A program made the position numbers and the translations under genes. A stretch of DNA of 64,000 nucleotides from assembly GCA_020072815.1 (NCBI GenBank), contig JAIQGE010000001.1, forward strand, positions 496,001-560,000, in the 5' to 3' direction. Below the pieces are notes generated by a model. It was not told the DNA's origin. It ran no database searches and was given only the letters and a program-made list of their open reading frames with translations. This DNA comes from Terriglobia bacterium. Lineage in GTDB: Bacteria; Acidobacteriota; Terriglobia; Terriglobales; Acidobacteriaceae. The stretch's first letter is position 1. Every line of letters starts with the position of its first letter. Shown here piece after piece: positions 1 to 8,441 of this stretch.

Positions 1-12
1 GCCGGGCTTTCC

Positions 13-2160
13 TTACCAGATCCTTACTCTGTCGTCCGGCGCGAGATACAGTCTCTCTCCTGGCTTCACCTCGAACGCTTGGTACCAGGCATCAATGTTG
101 CGCACCGTGGACGCGCGGTACTGGCCCGGCGAGTGGACGTCGGTCATCACTTGCCGCCGCAGCGCGGCTTCGCGCGCCTTGGAACCCCAATTCTGGCCAA
201 ACGCGATGAAGAACTGCTGGTCGCCCGAAAGATCATCCTGCTTGGGCGCCGGCTTGCCGTTGAGCGACGCGCGATAGCCGTCAAAGGCCGCGGAGACGCC
301 CGCCACGTCGGCAATGTTCTCTCCCAGCGTTTGCTTGCCGTTCAGCGCCAGGTCCGGGAAAGGCTTGTAGCCGTCATACTGCACGGCCAGCTTCGCTGTG
401 GCGGCTTCAAAGTGGTCCAGGTCTTCCTTGGTCCACCAGTTGCGGACCTTGCCCTGCGCGTCAAACGCGGCGCCTTCACTATCGAACGTGTGGCTGATTT
501 CGTGCCCAATCACCGTCCCGATCGCGCCGTAGTTCAGCGCCGCGGGCGCCAGAGGATCAAAGAACGGCGGCTGCAGGATCGCGGCCGGGAAATTCAAGGC
601 ATTTTGCAGCGGAAGATTCACGGCGTTCACCGTTTGCGGCGACATGGACCACTCCTTGCGGTCCACCTTGCCGCCCAGTCGCGCCACCTGCCGGTGATAC
701 TCAAACACTCCGGCCCGCCACTGGTTTCCGAAGATGTCGCCCGCCTTCACCTCATATCCGGAGTAGTCATGCCAGCTCTCCGGATACCCGATGCCCACGT
801 ACAACGTGCTCAGCTTGGCCTGGGCCTCTGCCTTGGTGGCCGGGGCCATCCATGTGAGACCATCAATGCGTTTGCGGAAGGAGGCAATAATATTGGCCAC
901 CATCTCTTGCGCCTGGGCCTTGGCTTCAGGAGAGAAGTAGCGCTCGGCATAGATCTTTCCCACCGCATCCGGCACATAGCGGTTCACCACGTTCACGCCG
1001 CGTTCCCAGCGCGGCGCCTCCTGGGACACGCCGAACAGGACCTTGCCGAAGAAGCCAAAGTTCTCTTCGGTAAAGGCCTTGGGAAGCACCGGCGCGTACT
1101 CTTCAATCAGGTGATACGCCATCCAGTCTTTCCAGGAGTTCAGGGGCGTGGAGGCCACCAGCGCGGACTCGCCCGTGAACGCCGACGGCTGCCAGACGAT
1201 GAACTCCGCCTGCTTGCTCAGCCCGGCGCCGCGGAAGTATTCCGCCCAGTCCAGTCCCGGCGCTTTCGCGGCGAAATCAGCGCGCTTCCACGGATTGTTC
1301 GCTTTGTGGATGTCGTTGTTGTCGGCCAGGCTCCAATGCTTCTCGGCGATGGCGTGCTCCAATTCCACAATGCCCTTGGCGCGGGCGTCGGTGTCAGTGA
1401 AGCCGGCGAGCTTGAGCAGAGCGGAAATGTGCGCCACATATTTTTCTCTGACGTCCTTCATGCGCTGGCTGTCAGAAAGGTAGTACTCGCGGTCCGGCAG
1501 CTCCAGGCCGCCCTGCATCAGATACGCCGCGTAGTGGTCCGGCTCATTGAAGCCGCCCGCGGTCCACAACCCAAACAGGTTGGCCGTATGGAAGTTGGTG
1601 TTGTTCAGCGCGTCCACATCGGCGCGCATGCTCTCACCCAGCGCGTGGGCCAGTTGCTTCTTGTTGCGGATGGCCTGGATCGCGTCCAGATGCGGCTTCA
1701 ATGGCGCAACACCTGTGGCCTCAATGCCCGCCTCGTCCATATACGAGTTGTAGAGATCGGCGATCTGGCGCGAGCTGGAACCTGCCGCCGCCTTGGACTT
1801 TGCCGCTTCTTCAATAATGCCTGCCGTGCGCTTGTTGGTCAGCTCGGCCAGCTTGGTGAACATGCCCACGCGCGAGCGGTCAGCAGGAATCTCCGTGCGC
1901 TTGAGCCATCCGCCGTTGGCGTAGTTGTAAAAATCGTCGCCCGGCCGGACGGAAAGGTCCATGTTCGTCACGGACACGCCGTGCACGTCTTCCGTCACGG
2001 CGACATCGTGCGAACGTTCCGTCACGGCGAGAACGCGCGCGCGTTCCGTCAGCGCTTGGCCGTGCGCGTGTTGCAAAGCCAGGGCAGGGACAAAGAAGGC
2101 CAGCGCAACCAGTCGCCACGCTGCGCGCGCAACCACTAAATTTCTGAATGTAATTTTCAT
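13..2160 (-). CDS. Secreted M13-family zinc metallopeptidase (neprilysin/PepO-like)
   Basis: A 715-residue protein of normal M13 length. An N-terminal hydrophobic stretch (about residues 12-35, ending HAHGQA) looks like a signal peptide, so it probably acts in the periplasm or outside the cell. The zinc motif HEISH lies near residue 553 and the third-ligand motif GENIAD near 612; the upstream NAVNLP and NFPAAIL segments and the C-terminal tryptophan are also family features. M13 enzymes cut short peptides on the amino side of hydrophobic residues. Odd: residues about 37-67 are low-complexity with repeated V-x-V-T-E/N units between signal peptide and catalytic domain. GGAG lies 13 bases upstream of the chosen ATG. 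Transcribed alone; the next gene upstream, rpsT, has its own terminator. Confidence 0.95.
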   Translation of the reverse strand: MKITFRNLVVARAAWRLVALAFFVPALALQHAHGQALTERARVLAVTERSHDVAVTEDVHGVSVTNMDLSVRPGDDFYNYANGGWLKRTEIPADRSRVGMFTKLAELTNKRTAGIIEEAAKSKAAAGSSSRQIADLYNSYMDEAGIEATGVAPLKPHLDAIQAIRNKKQLAHALGESMRADVDALNNTNFHTANLFGLWTAGGFNEPDHYAAYLMQGGLELPDREYYLSDSQRMKDVREKYVAHISALLKLAGFTDTDARAKGIVELEHAIAEKHWSLADNNDIHKANNPWKRADFAAKAPGLDWAEYFRGAGLSKQAEFIVWQPSAFTGESALVASTPLNSWKDWMAYHLIEEYAPVLPKAFTEENFGFFGKVLFGVSQEAPRWERGVNVVNRYVPDAVGKIYAERYFSPEAKAQAQEMVANIIASFRKRIDGLTWMAPATKAEAQAKLSTLYVGIGYPESWHDYSGYEVKAGDIFGNQWRAGVFEYHRQVARLGGKVDRKEWSMSPQTVNAVNLPLQNALNFPAAILQPPFFDPLAPAALNYGAIGTVIGHEISHTFDSEGAAFDAQGKVRNWWTKEDLDHFEAATAKLAVQYDGYKPFPDLALNGKQTLGENIADVAGVSAAFDGYRASLNGKPAPKQDDLSGDQQFFIAFGQNWGSKAREAALRRQVMTDVHSPGQYRASTVRNIDAWYQAFEVKPGERLYLAPDDRVRIW

Positions 2161-2331
2161 GGATAGTCGCTCCGATTAGGTCTTGAGCTAAGGACGGACA
2201 CGGGAACAGAAGGGTAGCATAAACGCGCGGCGATGATCGACGCGCCTTTCGGTTTTTCGGTTTCTCAGCAAGGTTTGGATTCCATACTGCATGCTCCTCG
2301 CACCAGGAACCGCGCAACCTCTTCCCAAAGC

Positions 2332-2356
2332 AAAAAGCCCGGCTTTCACCGGGCTT
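2332..2356 (-). terminator. Rho-independent terminator of rpsT
   Basis: An 8-bp perfect stem (AAGCCCGG at 2335-2342, CCGGGCTT at 2349-2356) with a 6-base loop. On the minus strand it is followed by a run of T. It lies about 40 bases past the rpsT stop, between rpsT and the M13 peptidase gene. Confidence 0.85.
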
Positions 2357-2394
2357 CTTCTAAAAGCTAATCGCCAGCAGCTAGAAGCTGCTTG

Positions 2395-2658
2395 CTACTT
2401 CACTGCCACCATGCGCGCGTTCAACCGCGACTTATACCGCGACGCGGCATTCTTGTGGATCAGGCCCTTTTTCACCGCCTTGTCAATCATGGAGACGGTG
2501 CCCGCGAACGCGGCTTTGGCGTCGGCGGCTTTGCCCGTGGCCAGGGTCTCGCGGAACTTGCGCAACGCGGTGCGCAGTTGCGAGGTGTTGGCGCGGTTGC
2601 GCGCGGTGCGTTTTACGGTCTGGCGGGCGCGCTTAAGCGCTGAAAAATGGTCTGCCAT
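2395..2658 (-). CDS. rpsT: 30S ribosomal protein S20
   Basis: An 87-residue, strongly basic protein (pI clearly high; K/R throughout) with the S20 pattern: N-terminal H-x-SALKRARQ, central R-x-R-N-x-A, and the late MIDKAVKKGLIHKNAASR segment that is diagnostic of bacterial S20. It binds 16S rRNA early in 30S assembly. Monocistronic: its own sigma70-like promoter lies upstream (2709-2738) and a terminator follows (2332-2356). An AGAGGA lies about 14 bases before the ATG. Confidence 0.97.
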   Translation of the reverse strand: MADHFSALKRARQTVKRTARNRANTSQLRTALRKFRETLATGKAADAKAAFAGTVSMIDKAVKKGLIHKNAASRYKSRLNARMVAVK

Positions 2659-2708
2659 GGGCTGCTTGGTGTCCTCTTGAATGGATTTCAGCGGGTGCTG
2701 AAGGACTT

Positions 2709-2738
2709 ATTTTACTTGGATTTAGCGCCTTCGGTCAA
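2709..2738 (-). promoter_or_regulatory. Sigma70-like promoter of rpsT
   Basis: On the minus strand TTGACC (2733-2738) and TAAAAT (2709-2714) are separated by 18 bp, about 50 bases before the rpsT ATG. Confidence 0.75.
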
Positions 2739-2805
2739 ATGGCGAGCATCTACCGGCTAGCCTTGCAAGGTTCTCAAATGTTGGGATGGACAGGTAGCAG
2801 CGAGA

Positions 2806-2851
2806 GATCCTTCGACTCCACTTCGGCAAGAGCCTCAGTGTCGCTCAGGAT
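2806..2851. repeat. Dispersed repeat copy A (GATCCTTCGACTC...GCTCAGGAT)
   Basis: Starts GATCCTTCGACTC and ends GCTCAGGAT. Related copies lie at 49800-49830, 49890-49932, 59585-59606 and 60564-60608, all in or at the edge of intergenic DNA. The ends are conserved, the middle varies. Confidence 0.7.
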
Positions 2852-3102
2852 TTCACCTGTCGGCTCCCGCTTACGCTCACGCCGCCATAGCGGCTCAACT
2901 TTCACCGAACACCAGTTGACTTGCGCCATCGAACGGGATTACGCTCACCTTGAATGGCATTGCCTCCACGGCCGGTGGAACAAAACGCAGGCCAAACGCA
3001 GGGCCTCTCCAAACACAATACAAATCCTATGCTCTCAGCTTGCGCTGAGGGCCGGAATGCTGTGCGCACAAAAGAAAGCAACGGAGTAAAGAAGAAGTCT
3101 GA

Positions 3103-4119
3103 ATGAAGAAGAATATTGACATTGTTCCGAACATCCAAAAGCTCTTCGGGACCCGCGATGAGAACCTGCAGATCATGGAAGACGGCCTGGGCGTGGCCAT
3201 TGATCTCAAGCCGGACTCCGTGCTGATCGAAGGCGCGCCGCGTGACGTGGCCCGCGCCGAGCAGATCTTCACTGACTTCGACTACCTGCATCGCGCCGGC
3301 CAGGACATGAGCCCCGGTGACCTCAACTCCATGCTCCGCGTGGTGGCGGAAGACGTGTCCGCGACGCTGCGCGGTCTCGCCGAAGCCGGCAAGCAGCGCC
3401 AGTTCGGCAAGCGCCAGGTACAGCCCAAGAGCATGAACCAGCGCCGCTACATTGACGCCATCGAAAAATACGACATGGTGTTCGGCATTGGTCCCGCCGG
3501 GACGGGCAAGACGTACCTGGCCGTGGCCATGGCGGTTTCCGCGCTGAACAACAAGAAGGTCGCCCGCATCATCCTGGCGCGTCCGGCGGTGGAAGCCGGT
3601 GAGCGTCTGGGGTTTCTCCCCGGAACCCTGCAGGAAAAAGTCGATCCCTACCTGCGTCCTCTGTACGACGCGCTCTACGACCTGATGGACCCGGAGAAAG
3701 TGGACCGCTTCCTGGAGAAGAACGTCATCGAGATCGCGCCCATCGCTTTCATGCGCGGGCGCACGCTCAACGACTCCTTCATCATCCTGGACGAAGCGCA
3801 GAACACAACTTCCGAGCAGATGAAGATGTTTGTGACCCGCATGGGATTCAACTCCAAAGCGGTCATCACCGGCGACGTCACGCAGATTGATTTGCCCAGC
3901 GCGCGCCGCAGCGGGCTGGTGGAAGCCGCTGAGGTGCTGAAGAACGTGGAAGGAATTTCTTTCAACTACTTCACGGAAGAAGACGTGGTGCGCCACCAGT
4001 TGGTGCAGCGCATCGTCCGCGCGTACGACGAACGGGCGCGCAACCAGCAGCTGTCGCTGGACATGCCGCGCGCCGTGGCTGAAGATCAGGAGCCGCAGGA
4101 ACCGCCTCTGCAGCAGTAG
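3103..4119 (+). CDS. phoH: PhoH-family ATPase (YbeZ-like)
   Basis: 338 residues, the usual length for YbeZ-type PhoH proteins. Residues about 1-100 form the N-terminal KH-like/PhoH-N region. Walker A GPAGTGKT is at 130-137 and Walker B ILDEAQ at 228-233, followed by the [10 protein letters not shown] sensor motif. Cytoplasmic NTPase, associated with YbeY and RNA processing in other bacteria. It precedes ybeY, corC-like and era, the commonly conserved order. A 9-bp hairpin (4139-4164) separates it from ybeY, so it may be partly uncoupled. The C-terminal tail (about 315-338) is Gln/Glu/Pro-rich and probably disordered. Only a weak AAGAAG precedes the ATG. Confidence 0.95.
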   Translation: MKKNIDIVPNIQKLFGTRDENLQIMEDGLGVAIDLKPDSVLIEGAPRDVARAEQIFTDFDYLHRAGQDMSPGDLNSMLRVVAEDVSATLRGLAEAGKQRQFGKRQVQPKSMNQRRYIDAIEKYDMVFGIGPAGTGKTYLAVAMAVSALNNKKVARIILARPAVEAGERLGFLPGTLQEKVDPYLRPLYDALYDLMDPEKVDRFLEKNVIEIAPIAFMRGRTLNDSFIILDEAQNTTSEQMKMFVTRMGFNSKAVITGDVTQIDLPSARRSGLVEAAEVLKNVEGISFNYFTEEDVVRHQLVQRIVRAYDERARNQQLSLDMPRAVAEDQEPQEPPLQQ

Positions 4120-4137
4120 GAATCTAGTAGAATCTTC

Positions 4138-4174
4138 TCGGGAGGGCGGTCAGAAGCCCTCCCGATTTGCTTTC
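4138..4174 (+). terminator. Terminator-like hairpin between phoH and ybeY
   Basis: Perfect 9-bp stem CGGGAGGGC (4139-4147) / GCCCTCCCG (4156-4164), 8-base loop, followed by ATTTGCTTT. The T tract is interrupted, so termination may be partial. Confidence 0.6.
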
Positions 4175-4192
4175 TGAACCTGTGATGATTTT

Positions 4193-4774
4193 GTGATTGT
4201 TTTTGAAAAATCCGTGGCCGGCGTGAGCCAGCGGGCCTTGGCCCGTTTCGCCCGCGAAGCGCAGCGGCTCGCCCGCGTGCCGGGTGACGTGGCCGTGCTC
4301 ATCTCTGGCAATCGCCGTCTGCGGGCTTTAAACCGCGGCTTTCGCCGCAAGGACAAGCCCACGGACGTGCTGAGCTTCCCGCAACGCAATGTTCGCGGCC
4401 TCGCCGGAGGCGACATCGCCATCTCCGCCGATATCGCCCGCGAAAATGCCGCGCGCTACGGTCACAAGACCGCCGACGAACTCAAGATCCTGGTCTTGCA
4501 CGGCATGCTGCACCTGGCCGGCTACGACCATGAAACCGACAACGGCCGTATGGAAAAGACAGAAGCCCGCTTGCGCGCGCGATTGAAGCTGCCTGCTTCT
4601 CTGATTCAGCGGTCATTGTTTCAACGGTCTTTGATTCAACGCTCGCTCAGCGCCCGCAAGCTCGCCGCGCGCTCGTCAAAGCCACGCGCTCGCACGGCAC
4701 GCTCTTCGGCAACTCGCGCGCCGCGTGTCCGGGCGAAAGCTTCATCTCCACGCAGAAGCAGGGGCCCGCGATGA
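4193..4774 (+). CDS. ybeY: Endoribonuclease YbeY with a long basic C-terminal tail
   Basis: The catalytic core (residues about 1-135) carries KPTDVLSFP and the zinc-binding HGMLHLAGYDH (H103, H107, H113). YbeY is a metal-dependent RNase for 16S rRNA 3'-end maturation and 70S quality control. The start is GTG: the in-frame stop at 4175 leaves no earlier choice, and no clear Shine-Dalgarno is visible. Odd: residues 136-193 are an Arg/Ser/Ala-rich extension with three S-L-x-Q-R type repeats, beyond the usual 150-160 residue length. The stop overlaps the next ATG (ATGA), so it is translationally coupled to the CorC-like gene. Confidence 0.93.
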   Translation: MIVFEKSVAGVSQRALARFAREAQRLARVPGDVAVLISGNRRLRALNRGFRRKDKPTDVLSFPQRNVRGLAGGDIAISADIARENAARYGHKTADELKILVLHGMLHLAGYDHETDNGRMEKTEARLRARLKLPASLIQRSLFQRSLIQRSLSARKLAARSSKPRARTARSSATRAPRVRAKASSPRRSRGPR

Positions 4775-6048
4775 GCATCCTGCTGGTTTACATCTCGATC
4801 CTTCTGCTCTGCGCCTTGCTGGTGCTGGTCTCATACGTGGACCGTCTGTACACCGAGTCCGGCAAATTCCTCTCGCGTGAGTTTCAGGAAAACATTGAAG
4901 CCTTTGACAAGTGGGTTGAGCCGCGCCTGCACTCGGCCAGCGGGCGCGCCGCATTGGCCTTCGCCATGCTCACCCAGCTCTGCACCGCGGCCATCGCGCT
5001 GCTGATCGCCTACCTGGTCTTTGTGGACCTCCGCTGGACCATCCCGGAGATCATCCAGGCGGCGGTGGGCATCATTCTGGTGGTAATCGTCTGCCACCGC
5101 CTGCTGCCCTTCGTCCTGTTCACCCGCACGCGCGGTGAATGGCTGGTGCGCTTCGCCCTGTTGCTCCAGTTGCTCATCTACATCATGCTGCCCTTCACCC
5201 TGGTGCTGGGCTTCGGGCTTTCCGTGGCCGCGCTGGCCGAACCGCATGAGCCCGAACAAGTGGAACATCCTTCCGAAGCGGTGGACGCCCTGATTGAAGC
5301 CGGGCAGGAAGAAGGCATCCTGCAGGAGAGTGACCGCCAGCTCATCCAATCCGTGGTCGAGTTTGGCGACAAGACCGTGCGCGAAGTCATGACCCCGCGT
5401 CCGGACATCGTTGCCGTTCCCGCCGACGCCACCATTGAAGAGCTCACCACGCTGCTGCGCCAGAAACCCCACTCCCGCGTTCCCGTGTACGTGGACAACA
5501 TTGATCAGATCCAGGGCATGGCGCTTTCCCATGACATCATCCAGATTGCCGACACCGAAGCCAAGACCTCGCTGGTGAAACATATGATGCGTCCCGTGCT
5601 GTTTGTGCCGGAAACCAAAAAGACCTCCGCCCTGCTGCGCGAGATGCAGAAAGAAAACATCCACATGGCCATTGTGATTGACGAATACGGTGGCGTCGCC
5701 GGCCTGGCCACGCTGGAAGACCTCGTCGAAGAAATCGTCGGCGAGATTCGCGACGAACATGAAGATTCCAATGACGTGGTCCGCGAAGGCGAGAGCGCCT
5801 ATGTCATCAAAGGCACCGTGGACGTGGGACGCCTCGAAGACCTCTTCGACCTGCGCCTGGAGCCGCGCGACACCACCACCGTCGGAGGCCTGGTCAGCGC
5901 GATGGTTGGCCGCATTCCCCAGCCGGGCGAGGTCATCGAAGAGGAAGCCCTGCGTTTTGAAATCCTGGAATCCACTGACCGCAAAGTGGATAAAGTCCGC
6001 GTCAGCCGCGCCCAACCGGGTCCGCAGCCGGCTCAGGCGGCGGTCTAA
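4771..6048 (+). CDS. HlyC/CorC (CNNM-like) CBS-domain membrane protein
   Basis: 425 residues. Hydrophobic segments lie at about 1-22, 60-86, 92-112 and 126-152 (DUF21-type membrane part). A CBS pair follows (about 205-325, with VMTPRPDIVAVP and IDEYGGVAGLATLEDLVEEIVGEI) and then a C-terminal CorC/HlyC domain (about 338-412, with TTVGGLVSAMVGRIPQPGE). Family members are implicated in Mg/Co ion export or regulation; substrate cannot be told from sequence. ATGA overlap with ybeY upstream and TAATG overlap with era downstream make a tight three-gene unit. Confidence 0.92.
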   Translation: MSILLVYISILLLCALLVLVSYVDRLYTESGKFLSREFQENIEAFDKWVEPRLHSASGRAALAFAMLTQLCTAAIALLIAYLVFVDLRWTIPEIIQAAVGIILVVIVCHRLLPFVLFTRTRGEWLVRFALLLQLLIYIMLPFTLVLGFGLSVAALAEPHEPEQVEHPSEAVDALIEAGQEEGILQESDRQLIQSVVEFGDKTVREVMTPRPDIVAVPADATIEELTTLLRQKPHSRVPVYVDNIDQIQGMALSHDIIQIADTEAKTSLVKHMMRPVLFVPETKKTSALLREMQKENIHMAIVIDEYGGVAGLATLEDLVEEIVGEIRDEHEDSNDVVREGESAYVIKGTVDVGRLEDLFDLRLEPRDTTTVGGLVSAMVGRIPQPGEVIEEEALRFEILESTDRKVDKVRVSRAQPGPQPAQAAV

Positions 6049-6965
6049 TGGCCTTTCACTCCGGATTTGTCTCCATCATCGGCCGGCCCAACGCCGGCAA
6101 AAGCACGTTGCTCAATGCTCTGGTCGGCGAGAAAGTGGCCATCGTCACGGAGAAGCCGCAGACCACGCGCACCCGCATACAGGGCATGGTGAATGTGAAA
6201 GCCCAAAAAGGCCGCGAGGCGGGACAAATCATCTTCATTGATACGCCCGGAGTGCATCGCCCGGACAGCCGTCTCAACCGCAAGATGATGTCAGAGATTC
6301 ACGCCGCGCTGGAAAGCCGCGACATTATTCTGCTCATCGTTGATGTGACAACCGCTGACGCCGCCGGCAAGGTCGGCCTCGCCGACCAGCACGTCCTCGA
6401 CCTCGTCAAGCGCTCCGGCGGCCCGGTCTTTCTGCTGCTCAACAAAATTGACCGTTTGCAGAAAGACAAACTGCTGCCGATCATCGAGCATTACAGCAAG
6501 CTGCATGACTTTCAGGAGATTATTCCCATCTCCGCCATGAAGGGCGTTGGCCTGGATGTCCTGACCGACAAAGTCATCCGCGCGCTGCCCGTCGGCCCGC
6601 GCTATTTTCCGCAAGACCAGTTTACGGACCAACCGGAGCGCGTCATCGCCGGCGAGATCATCCGCGAGAAAGTCCTGATCAAGACCGCCAAGGAACTTCC
6701 TTACGCCACCGCCGTAGTGGTTGAGCGATACGAGGACACGCCCAAGCTGACGCGCATCGCCGCCGCCATCTTCTGCGAACGCGATGGACAAAAAGCCATC
6801 CTGATCGGCAAAGGCGGCCAGAAGCTGAAAGAGATAGGCACGGCCGCGCGCATGGAACTGGAAAATCTGCTCGGCAAGAAAGTCTACCTGGAACTGTTCG
6901 TCAAGGTAAAAGCCGGCTGGCGGGAGTCAGCGTCGTTTGTGGATGAGCTGGATTGGCGAAGGTAG
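6048..6965 (+). CDS. era: GTPase Era
   Basis: 305 residues. G1 GRPNAGKS (12-19), G3 DTPGVH, G4 NKID, then a C-terminal KH domain with the IGKGGQKLKEIG loop and the closing KVYLELFVKVKAGWRE segment characteristic of Era. It binds the 3' end of 16S rRNA and monitors 30S maturation, functionally linked to YbeY two genes upstream. The start overlaps the previous stop by one base. Confidence 0.97.
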   Translation: MAFHSGFVSIIGRPNAGKSTLLNALVGEKVAIVTEKPQTTRTRIQGMVNVKAQKGREAGQIIFIDTPGVHRPDSRLNRKMMSEIHAALESRDIILLIVDVTTADAAGKVGLADQHVLDLVKRSGGPVFLLLNKIDRLQKDKLLPIIEHYSKLHDFQEIIPISAMKGVGLDVLTDKVIRALPVGPRYFPQDQFTDQPERVIAGEIIREKVLIKTAKELPYATAVVVERYEDTPKLTRIAAAIFCERDGQKAILIGKGGQKLKEIGTAARMELENLLGKKVYLELFVKVKAGWRESASFVDELDWRR

Positions 6966-7209
6966 GACAGCGTAAACCTACGTAGACGATGGTGTAAGTG
7001 ATAGCAGAATCAAGCATTTACAGCGCCGAATACGGAGGCTCGTAAGACTGGTTTTGACCGTCAAGGCTTCGGACAATCGTGCTATCCTTTAAGAATGCGA
7101 TCTGCTTTGTCCGGCACGGCCATGCGGCCAATCCATCCCACTGCGTCGCGAACGACAAATTCTTGTGCTGGGCCAGAAAATTCCCAAACGCTTGGGTTAT
7201 TCAATAAAA

Positions 7210-7584
7210 ATGGCAGATGATCCGAAAGTACGTTTTAACTGGGTTCGAAGCAGTCATTTCCGCGTCATTCATGCTGATGGAGCTTATGGCGGTATAACTC
7301 CATACGGGAATGTGTTTTTTTCGCTGTACAGTGATCACCCCGCGTTGCCAGTGTCGACCGTCCATTCGCTTACAGACGAAGGAGCTCTAGGACCGGAGCT
7401 TTCAGGAGAGAAGAAGCTCCAAGACGGAGTAGAGCGCGAATTAGAAGTAAGCGTGGTAATGACCTTGGATACCGCAAGAGCTTTGCAGCGATGGCTGGAT
7501 GAGCGAGTGAAGGTTCTTGAAGCTCTGCAACCGAGCGTTGCCCAGCAGGTTGATAAGTCTCAAGAAAGTGAAGTGAAGAAATGA
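7210..7584 (+). CDS. Unknown small protein, first gene of a three-gene cassette
   Basis: 124 residues from ATG 7210 (MADDPKVRF...). An upstream GTG at 7165 would add 15 residues but I prefer the ATG because the extra stretch looks non-coding. Visible features: an H-A-D-G-x-x-G-G-I-T-P-x-G segment near the start, S-L-Y-S, then an acidic R-E-L-E-V-S-V-V-M block and a WLDERVKVLEAL helix. I recall similar uncharacterised proteins but no function. GC is about 45%, well below era and ntrX. ATGA overlap with the next gene. Cytoplasmic; no signal peptide or membrane segment. Confidence 0.75.
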   Translation: MADDPKVRFNWVRSSHFRVIHADGAYGGITPYGNVFFSLYSDHPALPVSTVHSLTDEGALGPELSGEKKLQDGVERELEVSVVMTLDTARALQRWLDERVKVLEALQPSVAQQVDKSQESEVKK

Positions 7585-7991
7585 GTGCGCACTGCATCCC
7601 GAGCGCTCCGTCGTCTACAAAGAGGCGCGTCATATTTGCATACCCTGAGTTGGTGGACAGGTTTGCCAGGGATTTGCTGGTAATTCGAGCCTATGAGCCG
7701 GGAGAACCTGTTCTCGATCAGTTCACTGTGATCCGCGTTGCCGATTCGATCGGCGATGCGATCCCGAATGCCGCGCAACAGGAAATGGAAATTGAGCCTT
7801 ACTGGGGAGAAGTCCACGTTACTTGGGGAAATAGACGTATCGGGAAACGAGTGAAGGCTATTTTCGCTCCAGGCGGGCGTACCTTCTCCGTTTATCACGA
7901 GGAAGATCGTGATGGACAAGTGCAGTGCGACATGATTCGCAGTGCCACGGGCGATCAGCTTAGACAATGGGTTGAATGGGTGTATGTATAG
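7581..7991 (+). CDS. Unknown protein, second gene of the cassette
   Basis: 136 residues, no recognised domain. Predicted soluble, mixed alpha/beta, ending in a Trp-rich QLRQWVEWVYV. Starts in the ATGA overlap with the preceding gene and is followed after 6 bases by the third gene, so the three are almost surely one transcript. Lower GC than flanking genes. No function can be proposed. Confidence 0.75.
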   Translation: MSAHCIPSAPSSTKRRVIFAYPELVDRFARDLLVIRAYEPGEPVLDQFTVIRVADSIGDAIPNAAQQEMEIEPYWGEVHVTWGNRRIGKRVKAIFAPGGRTFSVYHEEDRDGQVQCDMIRSATGDQLRQWVEWVYV

Positions 7992-7997
7992 CCTCAA

Positions 7998-8441
7998 ATG
8001 TGCGATCAAGACTTTGAGAATAGGGGCGATCTAGTTCCCGAAGAGACCGTCTTATTTAGAGGCTGCAGTAGTTCCAATTTCCTTTCCAAGCCCAATCGCG
8101 ACAGCGTGCGAGATCGGGCATTCCTTAAAGACGGAGCGCGTCACCCCGACGGAATGTCTTTGGGGTTCACGATGATCGATTCTGTTAGAGACCTAAGGGA
8201 AAACCATGGAGCCGTGAGCATTCTTGTCAGGGATATCTACACAGCTGCTGCAAGCGTAGGCATTGCTGTGGAGGTTCGGTATGACCTTTCTGACCGAGAG
8301 CATCACGCTCGCATCCATAACATGCCATGCAAGAACAGGGCGCAAGAAGAACGCGATGCACTGAACTTTGCTGAACAGCTCGCGAAGCGAGCCCAAGTCG
8401 CGTCTCCTAACCCGATTGTCATTGCGCAAGAGCAGCCATGA
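7998..8441 (+). CDS. Unknown protein with an FRG-like start and HARI motif, third gene of the cassette
   Basis: 147 residues. N-terminal V-L-F-R-G, a D-G-M-S-L-G-F middle, then E-H-H-A-R-I-H-N-M-P followed by an Ala-rich helix. From memory this pattern (L-[FY]-R near the start and HAxIxGLP near the end) occurs in an uncharacterised family scattered through bacterial accessory DNA; I cannot confirm it. No signal peptide or membrane segment. GC about 50%. At its stop another ATGA overlap opens a 38-codon Arg/Ser-rich frame ending at 8554, which may be a decayed fourth gene. Confidence 0.72.
   Translation: MCDQDFENRGDLVPEETVLFRGCSSSNFLSKPNRDSVRDRAFLKDGARHPDGMSLGFTMIDSVRDLRENHGAVSILVRDIYTAAASVGIAVEVRYDLSDREHHARIHNMPCKNRAQEERDALNFAEQLAKRAQVASPNPIVIAQEQP

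Larger units (their letters stand above)
2659..3102. other. Intergenic region between rpsT and phoH
   Basis: 444 bases between divergent genes. It holds the rpsT promoter near its left end and one copy of the dispersed ATCCTGAGC/GAGTCGAAGGATC repeat (2806-2851). No convincing gene was seen; the sequence just before phoH is AT-richer and presumably carries the phoH promoter, which I could not place. Confidence 0.6.

Noticed and set aside
79-2139. Long plus-strand open frame (686 codons) opposite the M13 peptidase
   Set aside because: It is a GC-rich shadow of a clear metallopeptidase gene; the product has no domain and is full of His/Arg/Gln runs typical of antisense frames.
2902-3996. Minus-strand frame opposite phoH
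   Set aside because: Antisense shadow of phoH with no protein-like features.
4831-6015. Minus-strand frame opposite the CorC-like gene
   Set aside because: Antisense shadow; unusual composition (His, Gln, Gly rich).
7054-7088. Promoter for the unknown cassette (TTGACC ... TATCCT)
   Set aside because: The spacer is 23 bp, too long for a sigma70 promoter.
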